The notes under the pieces are model-generated. The model was not told the origin of the DNA and ran no database searches. It worked only from the letters and a program-made list of their open reading frames with translations. The translations under genes were made by a program, and so were the position numbers. DNA of 64,000 nucleotides from Echinarachnius parma (lineage: Eukaryota > Echinodermata > Echinoidea > Clypeasteroida > Echinarachniidae). Location: NCBI GenBank assembly GCA_037951105.1, contig JBAMJV010003836.1, forward strand, positions 1 to 64,000. The letters are read 5' to 3'. Below are positions 47,446 to 59,564 of this stretch, piece after piece; the first letter of the stretch is position 1, and every line of letters starts with the position of its first letter.

Positions 47446-50400
47446 AGGTGTTTTCTCATTGTCACATGAAACACTTCAATACTTGGAAACCAGCCTGTTG
47501 GTGCTATATCGGGACAATGTCAGACTTTTCAGGCTGCCAGGAAATTCTCTGTAAGAAAATGTTTTCATGATTTGTAAACAAAAAACTTGGTGCAAAGTTG
47601 TGCTATGGACTTTAAAAATTGTATTAGAGAATGTCCATAGATACATTCTTCCTTGTATAGGTTCGGTTTTCAAAGCGAAACTCACTAGCGTTGTTTCCAT
47701 AGAAACCGCTAAGTGATTCCGAATCGTGCAAATGATTAGGGTACATACGACTAATGAGAATGATTTCCTGTGTTTTGTTGGTTGCAATTAGCACTATTTT
47801 GTTTTTTTTACTTTTCAGTGGGTGAGATCTCACCAGAAAATTGCGACAATTGTAAGAATTCTCTCCTTTTTTATTTATTCACTGACCTTAGAAAATGTAA
47901 ATTTAAAGAAAAACTGTTAGCAACGGGGAACAAAAGGTGTCTCCCTTATTTCTCCCCCTCATGTGTTTATTTCTTCAAGAAAGCCTGCTATTTCGATCGG
48001 AGTGATTTGCAAGTCCACCAACATTGACAGCGTAAATCGCGTTTCTCGCTCGTTGCTGTCAACATGTTAAAGCTACTAGGTAACCATGGTAATTTTGTTA
48101 TATCATTTGCAGAAAAACCCCATTTGATTGGCGTTTCGTCATATTAATCTAATTGTCATTGTGGAAGATGATAATATGATATGAGTGTTTCTTGGCTAAT
48201 GGGTTAATTTCGCTAATATATGAGCAAAAAAAAAAAAAAAATTAATGTTTAATTTAAAAAAAACGAGCATGCTCTTCGGGGTTGAGTCCGAACGCTTTCA
48301 TTCAAAATCAAAGTTAATATTAGAATGTTTTGAGCATAATCTGGCGATTAGGGCCTATATATAAAACAAACACTTCTTATAACTACTCATATTTCACCTC
48401 CGAATTTAACATTTTTATAATAGTATTGTCCAAAGTGTTTTTTTTAGCATATTCCTTTTTAATACGGGATCATGATATACGAGATATAAACGCTATGGAA
48501 ATTGCAATTTCGCGAAGAGAACGTTTTCCTTTTATTCCTTTTGTTAATTGTTTGTTTCTGTTACAAATAATGAGCAGAAGATGTGAAAAAAGTGGTAACG
48601 ATTTGGGGCTCTGTCGAGAGTTATTGCAGTGACAGTTTTTAGTGCATGTTCAATGAATCTTGACGTATTATTGATGGCCGCCGGCTGTTTTCACATTAAC
48701 GTGTAGCTTCAGATGACAGTGATGACGTCATCAATGATTAAACCTCACCTGGGGACATCTTAAAGGCACACACATGTATAATAATGTTTTTCAGCGAAAA
48801 AAAAGCTCCTTGGCAATGTGTTCGAAATTTGTTTTCTCATATTTGTCCTGAAATGTCAAGGCGTGAATTCCATTTTGTGTATAAAAGGACGACTTCTGCC
48901 AGGCTACAAAGTGCCTATATACGTAGATCCGAGTCCCATGCATGGTAATGGTAAATCCACTTGAACTTAAAGTTCCTTTATTATTTGGTCTAAAGTTGTT
49001 TTCAAATGTATTGGTATAATCAATAATAATATTAATAGCATAATATTGTGGATTTCGCCATAGGCCTATATATCAATATTCGGGACATGTTGTGTGAGAT
49101 TTGTATAATTATTATTCTCCCATATTCTGTTGATCGGGGTTAAACAATCAAACCACTCTATTTGGGACGTAATTAAAACATATTAAGAAAAATAACATAT
49201 AGGCATATGTCGCATATTTGATGTGTAGTATAAACCGTATAATGAACGGGGTTACACAAACAAAACACACTCAATTTGGGACGCAATTTAGAAAACCATA
49301 ACGATACTTGTGCGAGTATACTCCTAGGAGGTTCTGCACAGTACCGGAAGAAGAAGAGTGATGATTGAGAAAAATAACATATGTTTCATATTTTTATGAT
49401 ATACATTACCGTATTTAATGCCCCCACACTAAACCAGCAAATCATAACTCATTGGTAATAATATTACTGGATGACATTTACATACAACCTCTCATAACTT
49501 GTGGGGAAGGCTTTGTTATTGTTGAGGGGCGCCTAACCTAAACATTATTGCTGGCGTATAGTATTACGTTGGAATAGATTACAGTTTTGAAATGTTTAGG
49601 CCTGTTTTAAGTAGGCTCTATAAATAAAGGCAAACATTTATCAAATTGTATATACCCAAACCATCCATTATTTAGAGATAAATATCAGCATTTGAAAAGT
49701 TACAGAGAGCACATAGCTGATCAATATTGTTGAAGAAACACAACGTAAGAGAAGAATAAGATGGCGAAAGCCGAATCTTGTTTTTGATGGTAGTCAGTTA
49801 TACCGACCGCTACGTGGACCCACCCCTAGAAGTCAGGAGACTGACTGTGATGTGGACCCAGCGATCTTGTGGTGACGTTTAGTTTACTTCATGTTCAATT
49901 GCAGAGAACGACCGATACGAGCAGTGATTAGCATCAAACGGAGTGGCGCGACCATAAACTTCTTCAGAGTCAAAGATTAGCATCGCTGGCACTTCAATAT
50001 TTTGGTGTACTTTATGTACTCCCACATTTTGTACAGTTTATATATACACCCTCCCACGCTCACAATCAACGAAAATAGCGTCACGCTTTCGAGTTCCATT
50101 TGAGGAAAGATCAATTATTTTCATGAAGAAATTCTGGCTAGGATGAAACAAACTCGTTAATTTACATAAGATATCGAGACTGCGATTGCTCTCCTATATA
50201 TACAAACACACCCATGCATTCACACTAAACCAGCGCACAAACACACCCATGCATTCTCAAATTAAAAATATATATTTTAACTATTTACATTAGCACATAA
50301 TTAGTTTAACTCGCGTAAGAGATGACATTTCATGGTACATTATGTATGTACACACACACACTCACACACACGCACGAACACACATACACCGTACACACAC

Positions 50401-50623
50401 ATACGTATACGTACGAACTACGAACCTATACATACGTTTACACATGTTGTACGCTAGTGGATCATGATCTTTATTTTGTAGGTCATGTGATTAAATAAAA
50501 CACCCAATGCCTGTTGGTATTTTCATTCTAATATCGCAAGCGTGTTTATTACAATGAGCCACATTCCTCGTATTGTTGCTTGTCTTTCTAGCTGTCGTAC
50601 GTATGTACACATACTGTTATTAA
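47446..50623. other. intron sequence without recognised exon
   Basis: AT-rich, A-run at 48227-48241, one perfect TGACGTCA at 48723-48730, interrupted CA repeats at 50349-50400. Frames at 47770 and 48330 have no domain. Confidence 0.5.
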
Positions 50624-50843
50624 CCCGGTCACATATCAACGGATTGCGTAAACGGATGTCAAACGGAGAGCTAAATTTTCCATCCGTTCGTATGCGTTTA
50701 TTGTCCGTTCCTTGTCCGGTGATGTACGTTGTTCTATGTTTTGTACATGAAGCAATGGAGACGAATTTCATCACCGGATAATTTCATTTCGTTCTATTCG
50801 TTGGGCATTCGTTTCCGATATCCGTTGATATCTGACCGGGCCA
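50624..50843 (+). mobile_element. M5 MITE with TTAA target duplication
   Basis: CCCGGTCACATATCAACGG to CCGTTGATATCTGACCGGG, TTAA at 50620-50623 and 50844-50847. Confidence 0.8.
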
Positions 50844-50935
50844 TTAACAAGGAAGTCTTGATGTAACGAAATCTTCCCCAAACAATTCTATTTATTCTTC
50901 GCAATGAGCACACAAGTGATTATAAGGGCAATTCC

Positions 50936-53428
50936 ACGCCAAAGTGGACATTTGACCACAAATTTTACAAGCATTTTTATGATACAAATTTGGTATCAAA
51001 TCAAAGCTTAAATTCTATATTTTTGGAATTCAATGAGAACATTTTAGTTTTACATAATTTTAGTTGTTTTTTTATAATAACTTTATAACCATAATTGAAC
51101 CCCACAAATTTGACATTTTTGTGAAAAAGTGTTTTGATCCTGTGTTTGTTTTGTATTTCCCCAGTTAAGCCTAAAAAACATTATTCTGACTCCTGAGATA
51201 TGACCATTTTGTAAAATAGTAAATTTGTATGATTAATTTGATTTGTTATGCTTCAATGACTTCTTATTTTCAGCCTATGAAAATGTCCTTCCGTTACCGA
51301 AAAATCAATATTTTTAATTTTGTGGCTCACATACTTGTTAGAGAGCAGACCAATCTTCAGTGCAAAGCAAGTTCAAGTAGGCCTTCCCATTGCTAACAAT
51401 TGTATTACTCATTGTTTCTTCGTTAATTAATAAATAACAAAAGAAAATGTCCTTCCGTTACCATACACATGGTAACAGATGGACAAGGTACCTCATATTA
51501 CATAATATGACAAAATTTATGTTCAAAAATTGGTCTCTCATATATGAAAACCCAAAATAATGAGACAATACCTGCAATGGCCAGCTATCAGTGGCGTAGC
51601 GTGGTCAGACTAGTAATTTTCTGTGTTTCAACCAATCAGATTTGTGCATTTAGAACACTTGATCTGGCTCACAATTGATTTTATCTCTTTCTGCAACAGG
51701 GCCCTTGTACCATGATGCCATTTGTCTGGATTTCTATTGTATGGGGATTAGTAGGTCTATTTAACTGTGGTGAGCCAGGGTGTAAATAGGCTCTGATCAT
51801 GACTTTGAATAGGTCTTTTTTTTACACAATACACCCCTATAGAATTCTTGGACATGGGTGTAGGTCTAAAATAATTCAATTTTACATGAAATTTGCAAAC
51901 TAAAAACAAGGCTGTAGAAAAAGCAAGAAATATCTACAATTCTTTCATATGTTGTAGAAATTATATCAAGCCAAGATTTAAGCAAACAAATTTCTCAAAA
52001 TTATTTGATCCACGAGGTAAAACGGAAGGTCAAAATCTAAGGTCAAAGGTTATCGTATCCAAACTCGCTCATGCATGAACACAAATGGCATAAATGGATT
52101 GCACATAACATCCCCAGTCCAATGACACCTTTACAAAATAAATTGACCCAACGGTTAATGGACAATGGCCATTTGAAAAATGGTGCCCACGCCCATTTCT
52201 TACAAAACTCCCCCATAAGAATCGACCATAGCACCAAAACCATTGGGCGGGTTGGGCTAAAACTTTAATATTTGCGCTTTTAAAGGTTGAAATATCATAC
52301 ATACCAAATATTAGCAAATTTGAAGGGGGCTGCGATGAAAATTTTCAATTTTTTTAAAGGTGATTTGACATGGAATTGACCCTACTGTGTCATATCATAC
52401 ATTATAGTCCATTATGTCCTTCCGTTACCGAACATTGGTCCGCTTTGTGTGAAATAACTCAAATATCTGCGGACAAATTTTAATCAAAGAACAAGTAAAT
52501 TCTTCTTAACCCTTCAGAGAATGAAATGTGTACCCTTAAAATATTTTGTATTATTTAATATCACAGAGTTTTAGTTAAAACTGATTTGATAACAAAACCT
52601 TGTCCATTTTAGTGTCCTTCCGTTACCGACCTCATTTGTATGCATATTCAATAATGTGCGGAGATTAAAAAAAAAAAAAATTATGGGACCTTAAAACTGT
52701 ATGTTTTGGAAGTATTGTTATCAAAATAGACTGTTCTAACAACACAAGTATTTAAAAATGTCTTTCTTAAAGTTGACAATTTGTGTCTGAGTGTCCTTCC
52801 GTTACCATGGATTGACCATGAATAAGAGCCATTGGAGCATGAAATATAGTAAGAAAAAAATAGAAATGTAAATGCTTGTGATGTCCATATGCTATCTATG
52901 ATACAAACTCATTTTAGACCACAAAAGAGATGTTTCCTTCTCATAAATGGTCTTTAAATTTCAAAATTAATTTTATTGTACAATTCCAATAGACTTTTCA
53001 GAGGTCCTTCCGTTACCGTCCTTCCGTTACCGAACACTGGAGTAATTAATTTATCATAATTAATATACCAATGTAGATATTGTTCTTAAAAGGTGGTGTT
53101 ATACTCTGTGAACATAAGGAAATTGACTAGTAGCCAACTTAACATGATAAACCTCGTAACTTCACAGAGATTGGGTCATAACTAAAAAAATTGAAAATCC
53201 ATGTCCATTTTGGCGTCCTTCCGTTACCGGCCTCATTAGTGTCCATATCTAATTTACATAATGCGGTCAAAATTTTAGAAATAGTGGAAATCAAAGGTGT
53301 CCCAAGACTCCCAACAAGGATCAAAGACATGCCATTTAGAATAAAAAATCAAAAGCAGGATCCTGGAATTATTTGATTGAAGTTCCAAAATTGTGTCTGA
53401 ATGTCCTTCCGTTACCGTGGAATTGCCC
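50936..53428. mobile_element. 2.5-kb element with repeated GTCCTTCCGTTACC(G/A)
   Basis: Ends GGGCAATTCCACG and CGTGGAATTGCCC are inverted and flanked by ATAA (50932-50935, 53429-53432). Nine motif copies start at 51285, 51449, 52416, 52614, 52793, 53004, 53018, 53215 and 53403, all in one orientation; an inverted degenerate copy follows the second (51471-51484), forming a hairpin. The right half is a ~602-bp tandem duplication: the motif triplets at 52416/52614/52793 and 53018/53215/53403 share neighbouring words (GTCCATTTT, GTGTCTGA). No protein is encoded, so it would be non-autonomous. An M3 fragment is inserted at 51625-51708. Confidence 0.7.
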
Positions 53429-53724
53429 ATAAACGTCTTGTTTTCGCGTTCTTTTTCCCCCGAATAATTACAAATTGTTTTAAAATCATGTTTATATCTT
53501 GAATTTAATCTTTGACGTCTTTCTTATACCTAAACACCTTCGCGGTTTTTTGATTTGTTTATTATATCACCTTTATCTCATGGTCTATTACCAGCTGTTT
53601 TAGCGGGGAAGCGACCCCTATAAACACATGCAATCAAATTGGGAATTAATCACTTAGTCTTATACACAGGTGCATCCCCCAAGGAAGAACTAATGGGGAT
53701 TTAAGTGAGATTGAGAGAGGGTTT

Positions 53725-54330
53725 TAAAGGAACTACAGCGTCTAGATGGCCTAATTTTCACAATTCGGCTCTCTATATGTAATTTTTCCCGAAGAAAAAG
53801 AATGTGGCAGTCATTTCTCATGAAATCAATCAATTTTGGCGTAATTAGTAAATATCTAATTGTCCTGGGAACGCCCCTTTTAAATCGCTAAAATGTGACG
53901 TCATCTAAAGAACGGACTAATAGAGTACCGAAGTGTGACGTCAGAGCTATTCATTGCCATGGGTGATGGTTCTAAACAATGTCAGGCAAGCAATGAATTG
54001 GTGATCTAGCGGTTGCTAAGAAGGCATTTGTCCAGCTCCAACCCACTACCACAGGCCAGTATGAAAGGAAAAGTTGTTTAGAACCATTACTATGCCATAA
54101 CAAAAGCATGTGACGTCACTACTTCGGTACTCTATGAACTAAATTCTGTAGATGACGCGTCATGACGTAAGTCAATGAATTGTCAATCACATGTCGGTCA
54201 GAAAACTAGTCTTAAATCACTACTGTGTTTATTTTCATGGATTTTTTTGTTCGGCAGACCTATGTTTAAAGTCATCAACTATGGAATAAGTGTCAAAGTA
54301 CGTTGTATTATTTAGGTCCTTTAAAGAGTG
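53725..54330. mobile_element. inverted-repeat element M10 carrying three TGACGTCA sites
   Basis: TAGAGTACCGAAGTGTGACG (53921) is mirrored by CACTACTTCGGTACTCTA (54116), and outer ends TTTAAAGGAACTAC / TAGGTCCTTTAAA suggest a larger element. TGACGTCA occurs at 53896, 53936 and 54111. Confidence 0.5.
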
Positions 54331-54769
54331 TCTTTACTTATCGTGGTTTAGATTGTGCTTCAGACCCGAGAATATTCACTCAGTAATGGTGCATTTAATG
54401 CAGCACAAATGGATAAATGTGTTAAGATATACATTCTGTTTACAAACTCAATTATTATGAATCAGGATTTCATCTTTTAGCCCTTACGGGAGGTGAAAGC
54501 CTATAATTATGTGAATGATATTATCAATGCCCGTGAGCCGCTTGGAAGGAATGCTCCTCAGGGAGTGGAGATGGTGCACACAATGTCATTGTATCCTATG
54601 ACCGGGGTAATAATAGTGAATAGCCCTTAGATATGATATTGCATCATACTAGGTGCTATATAAATTTAAAGTGATGCCAGTAAAGTGTCTAACTCCACGA
54701 AAAATACTTGGAGCTTCCTCGTTTCTCTTCTGCCGTGTTGTTTATGCGGCGTTCCCACTGTCGTGCGAT

Positions 54770-55240
54770 CAGTTACGAACGCCACGATTGGCCATTCGTA
54801 GCTGATCGTGGAACTTCTCTGAAATTTCAGGTTTGGATACGAGGCGATGCGAGTCGATACGTTCTGGTGCGATTTGGTGCGCTTGGATGCGATATGGTCA
54901 CGATTGGTTGATTTCAGGTGACACGATCTGTCACGATCTAGTCTCCCGTTCAGATACGATCATATACGTTTCGATAGGATTGTCCCGATTGAGTCCACGA
55001 TTGGGTCACGATGTGACACGATCATCACGATCGGGTCCCCGATTTGGGACGATCGGGTACGTGCAGATACGTTCGGATACCTTCCGATACGTACACCACG
55101 AACCGATGCGCTCTGTTGCGAAAGGATACGATTGTGGTCGCGATGTCTTTCACGATGAGGATCGTGAGTGGTCACGATTTGAGCTACGATTGGACCCCGA
55201 CGGATATATATACAGCCCGACTGAACATGGACTTCATTAT
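54770..55240. repeat. left subterminal ACGAT array of the Harbinger element
   Basis: Dense CACGAT, GATACG and GATGCG words in both orientations. The open frame across it is a by-product of the repeats. Confidence 0.75.
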
Positions 55241-55284
55241 TTCTTGAACTTCTACAGGGTAAACACTACAACCCACAACCATTA

Positions 55285-56290
55285 ATGATGGCAGGAGTTG
55301 AGGATGGTGACAACATGACATTAATTTGCAGTGATTACTGTATGCTTACATTATCGCAAGAGAGGAATAAGCCGAGCAGCAGCCAGATCAGCCACAATCC
55401 CAACCACAAAGGGCCAGGAGAGCTGCGACCATGGCTCACAGAGGAGAGGAGGCAACAGCTTGGCCAGTTCTCCAGCCTCCTAGACACCCAATTGATGCTG
55501 GAAGATCCAATAGCATACCAAACACTACACAATGTTAACACCACAGCTCTTTGATGAAGTCTTGCAGAGGGTGGCCACAGCAATCGAGAAGAAACTCACC
55601 AGTTTCAGGCAACCCCTCTCACCTGGACTGAAACTGGCCGTGAGACTGAGGCACCTTGTCACTGGAGAGAACTATCGGTCCCTTGCGTATGCCTTCAGGT
55701 GTGGAGTGTCCAGCATCTCAGAGATGGTTCCAGAAGTGTGCCAGGCAATTATGCAGGCGTATATACAAAGAGGAGGTGTTTATCCTATATACCTGTAACC
55801 CCTGAAGCCTGGACAGCCGTAGCTAACCAGTTTGAGCAGAGATGGACCATCCCCCACGCCATCGGGGCCCTTGATGGCAAACACATTGCTATCAATAAGC
55901 CACTGGCAGTCTGTACTACACTTGCAAGGCTTTTTTTCTTATACCACTCCTGGCTTTGGTGGATGCTTGGTGGGAAATGACACATGTCAGATGCTCAGAT
56001 ATTTGGCGACTCTGAGCTGTTCAACGGCCTGGAAGAGGAAGCCCTAGAACCCCCCCCCCCCCCCCCCCACCCCCACCCCCACCCTGCCCTCTGGCAGCAA
56101 GCCCTGATGACTACCAAGACCTTCTTTCTGGGGGATGACGCCTTCGCACTCAGGAACTACCTCATGGAGCCATGTGGCATTTGCTGCTGCTGCTGCTGCA
56201 AAAGAGGCCACATTTCCGGCATCCACCGTCTCAATGTGAGGGATCAAAAAAAGAGAACTTCTCCCACACCCACTTCTCTGTGCTGTTCAT
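55285..56290 (+). pseudogene. Harbinger transposase, frameshifted and C-terminally deleted
   Basis: Relic of the DDE nuclease that moves PIF/Harbinger elements. Segments in three frames: [20 protein letters not shown] with [13 protein letters not shown]-like continuation and [20 protein letters not shown] (55532-55798), [16 protein letters not shown] and [14 protein letters not shown] (55800-55900), DAQIFGDSELFNGLEE and FFLGDDAFALRNYLMEP (55984-56175). The first catalytic Asp (GALDGKHI) is present and the second lies in a LALVDA stretch in another frame; the region of the third acidic residue (VVENAFGIL in relatives) is gone. At least three frameshifts and a poly-C expansion (56050-56068). 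Inactive. Confidence 0.85.
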
Positions 56291-56662
56291 GTCAGTAATG
56301 GAATCTCCTCCTGACCCACTCATCTTGGCGTGTTTATTCAGCCGGTCCCTCATGGTCCTCATGCTAGTGTACCATATTTTAATCTTGGCTGCCTGTACAG
56401 CCCAGAGATCCTCCTTCTGGGTGACATCCTTGAAACCCGCAAGGCGTTTGCTGTAGAGGACCTCATTTTTGATGAGGAACTCGATGATCTCCTCTTTTTG
56501 CTTTTCAGTAAAGGCAGTTACTGCTTTTTTTCTCTTTGCTTTCTTGGTGGGGGTGGTCTCCTCATCCTCCTCTGGTGCTGCCTCTGGCTGGACTGGTTCA
56601 GGCTCAGGGGGTGGGATAGGCTGGCCCTTTCCGTTCTTGCGTCTTGTACCCTTAGGTGGCAT
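56044..56662 (-). pseudogene. Harbinger MADF/SANT-like DNA-binding partner
   Basis: Starts MPPKGTRRKNGKGQPIPPPE, an acidic and Lys-rich linker, then a DNA-binding domain VTAFTEKQKEEIIEFLIKNE ... LYSKRLAGFKDV ... WYTSMRTMRDRLNK ... EKWVWEKFSF. In PIF/Harbinger elements this second protein carries the transposase to the nucleus and the DNA ends. A shift in an A/T run at 56247-56253 separates 143 residues from IPHIETVDAGNVASFAAAAA further on. Convergent with, and overlapping, the transposase remnant. Confidence 0.75.
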
Positions 56663-56759
56663 CTCTCAGAGGCTTCAAAATTACAAGCAAGAGCAAGTTG
56701 ACAGTGACGATGTACTCGCTTTAGGTGTAGATCGCTGAATGAGGCGCATTCAATCTTGT

Positions 56760-57250
56760 CCGGTATATGGGCGCGAGATCTCATAACAGATCGTGAACGT
56801 ACGTGAAAAGCGTGACTAATCGTATCTACTCACATTTACTCGTATCTACTCGTATCAACTCGTATCTGCTCGTGAGTCATTCGTGTTAGGTCGTGAACAA
56901 TGGTACCCGACAGAGCGCCATAGATCGTGACAGATCGTGGGAGATCGCATCACATCTTAACAGAGCGTGGTGTTTGTCTTGTCCAAGGTTGATCCCGATC
57001 ACCACGATTTGGAAGCACGATTAGATGCGCTTTGTTACGATCCAATACGATCCAATACGATCCGATGCGATGATGACGATTGATAATTAATCGTGTTGAT
57101 CGTAGAGATTTTTTGAACCGTTCCAAAGATTTCCTACGATTGCCACGACTGACCTTACGATCTGATATGTGATACGATCACCACGATTACTTCACGATCA
57201 GCTACGAATGGCCAATCGTGGCGATCGTAACTAATCGCACGACAGTGGGA
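56760..57250. repeat. right subterminal ACGAT array of the Harbinger element
   Basis: Repeated CTCGTATC, GATCGTG and CCAATACGAT words mirroring 54770-55240. Confidence 0.75.
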
Positions 57251-57342
57251 ACGCCGCATTAGCTTATGGTAAGAGAAGAATAAAATAGGGTTAGATTTTT
57301 TTAAATGTCCCTTTAGTATGAAGATAATTATCATTGAAATCT

Positions 57343-57379
57343 TTTATTTGAAAAGCGTTGGCAACGCTTTTCAAATAAA
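57343..57379. repeat. perfect 18-bp-arm hairpin
   Basis: TTTATTTGAAAAGCGTTG, one G, then the exact reverse complement. Just outside the Harbinger element. Confidence 0.85.
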
Positions 57380-57559
57380 GTACAATTGTCGTAGCTGAAC
57401 ACGTCCGGCCAGCGCGCGTGGGAAACCTTCCCGTTCACTTTGAGCCGAGCGCGCGCAAATTCCATAAATTCTGTACCGTCTGTAAACATACACGGGTGCG
57501 GATATCGTCAAACGGATGATTATTACTGCGACAAATCTACGGCAGGCCATCAGTATTCG

Positions 57560-58106
<547 letters not shown>

Positions 58107-58980
58107 AGTATCTGTATTTTAAGCATGATGTTAAATTACAATAATGGTTTTTAGTTGATGTTCGTTTTTTGTTTGTTGCGCATATAATCTGTAAGTGGTC
58201 AAGAAAACTCTGAGACGTCTTACAAATCTTCGAAATTCATAATCCATTTAAAACGTTTGACGTATATATAGGTCGTGACAAAATCAGTGCATTAAGTCTT
58301 TAGTCAAGTTAGACGATCGAATGAATTTCAAATATATAACCCGAGTCCATATACAGACCTTGTACGTAAATTCTTATTTATTGGGGGCTTTAATTCTAGT
58401 TACCTGGAACTACTAATGTGTTATGTATGAAACAAGCCCGTATACATCCGCGAATCGAAATATACGTCTACGTAAGTGTGTGATATTTACATTTGACTAT
58501 AGTTGGCTATCCAGAACTTGGGACTAACTGAAACATTATTCATGTATGTTAAATACAGGGTATTACTTCCACGATACAGAGACGAACTAAACAGCTTTAA
58601 AGGTTCCCTGAAATCAAAATGCAAGTTGCCTTCATCTATGACATCAACTATTTGCTATCTATTTGACCTGCATATTATGTTTTGTATATTTTTAATCATT
58701 TTAGCAATTATTGTCTTCAGTTTGCTTTGCCCCACCTCTAAAAAAAAACCTCTCCAGAGTAAAAAACCCCCGCACCCCGCGTTTAAATTACACATCCGAA
58801 CGATCATTATGTCTTGTGCGGACAAGATTGTTGATTATGATTATGATGATATTAACGTATACACGGATGCAAAAACAACTTATTATTAGTATCCACTCTG
58901 TTGAACTCGTATTACAGCAATATAAACTGCCAACGACGATAATTAAAATGGAATATACCAAAACAAAACAAAAATAAACT
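58107..58980. other. gene-free sequence
   Basis: A 128-residue frame at 58503-58889 contains a hydrophobic stretch (IMFCIFLIILAIIVFSLLC) but no acceptor, family signature or repeat support; I leave it uncalled. Confidence 0.4.
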
Positions 58981-59335
58981 AATTGCGGTATTTGTGTGAG
59001 ATTTATAATAAAGGTTTACAATTGCGGTCGGTTCGGTTTCTGAAGTTGAATATTATACTCGAATTACCATTCATTGCGGAACCTGATACTCGAAACGAGT
59101 GAAGTATCATGGTCATTGTTAATTGATTTTTAAACTTTTATAGGTGAAAAGGAATAGACCAAACCAAAAAGAGTGAAATAATTGCGGTATTTGTGTGAGA
59201 TTTATATACGTTCGGTTCGGTTTCTGAAGATTATACTCAAATTACCATTGCGGAAACCGGTACTCGAAACGAGTGGTATCATGGTCATTGTTAATTGATG
59301 TTTAAGCTTTTATAGGTGTAATGGTACCTTACCCG
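58981..59335. repeat. ~198-bp tandem duplication
   Basis: ATTGCGGTATTTGTGTGAGA at about 58983 and 59181; both units carry CTCGAAACGAGTG and ATCATGGTCATTGTTAATTG. Confidence 0.8.
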
Positions 59336-59564
59336 GATACCTTCTGCAAAAAGCTTCTTTAAAAAAGTGTTATTTATATTCGGAGCAATTAATGCTTCAA
59401 TTCTTTAGATGTTAATATGATTACATCGCGTATAATTGTACTGGCTGAGTGCAATTATATTATTATTTGTTTTTCTAAACGCATGCCTAGTCATGATATA
59501 ATGAATCTAATGTATAGTATAATTTATATTTGGGTACATTTATTTTATTAAAAGGAATAATTAT

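Larger units (their letters stand above)
54745..57258. mobile_element. PIF/Harbinger DNA transposon, decayed
   Basis: 2514 bp with terminal inverted repeats TGCGGCGTTCCCACTGTCG, TTA target duplication (54742-54744, 57259-57261), a transposase relic on the plus strand and a MADF-like partner relic on the minus strand. The inverted ends continue for >60 bp with small differences. About 450 bp at each end is packed with ACGAT words. Confidence 0.92.

Noticed and set aside
51285-53417. CRISPR-like regular repeats
   Set aside because: Motif of 14-15 bp with ~190-bp diverging spacers inside a transposon-like element of a eukaryotic genome; no array geometry or cas genes.
54833-55285. 150-residue frame
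   Set aside because: Consists of the ACGAT subterminal repeats of the Harbinger element; repeats lack stop codons in that frame.
58503-58889. Possible membrane protein
   Set aside because: One hydrophobic stretch but no family signature, splice sites or conserved context.
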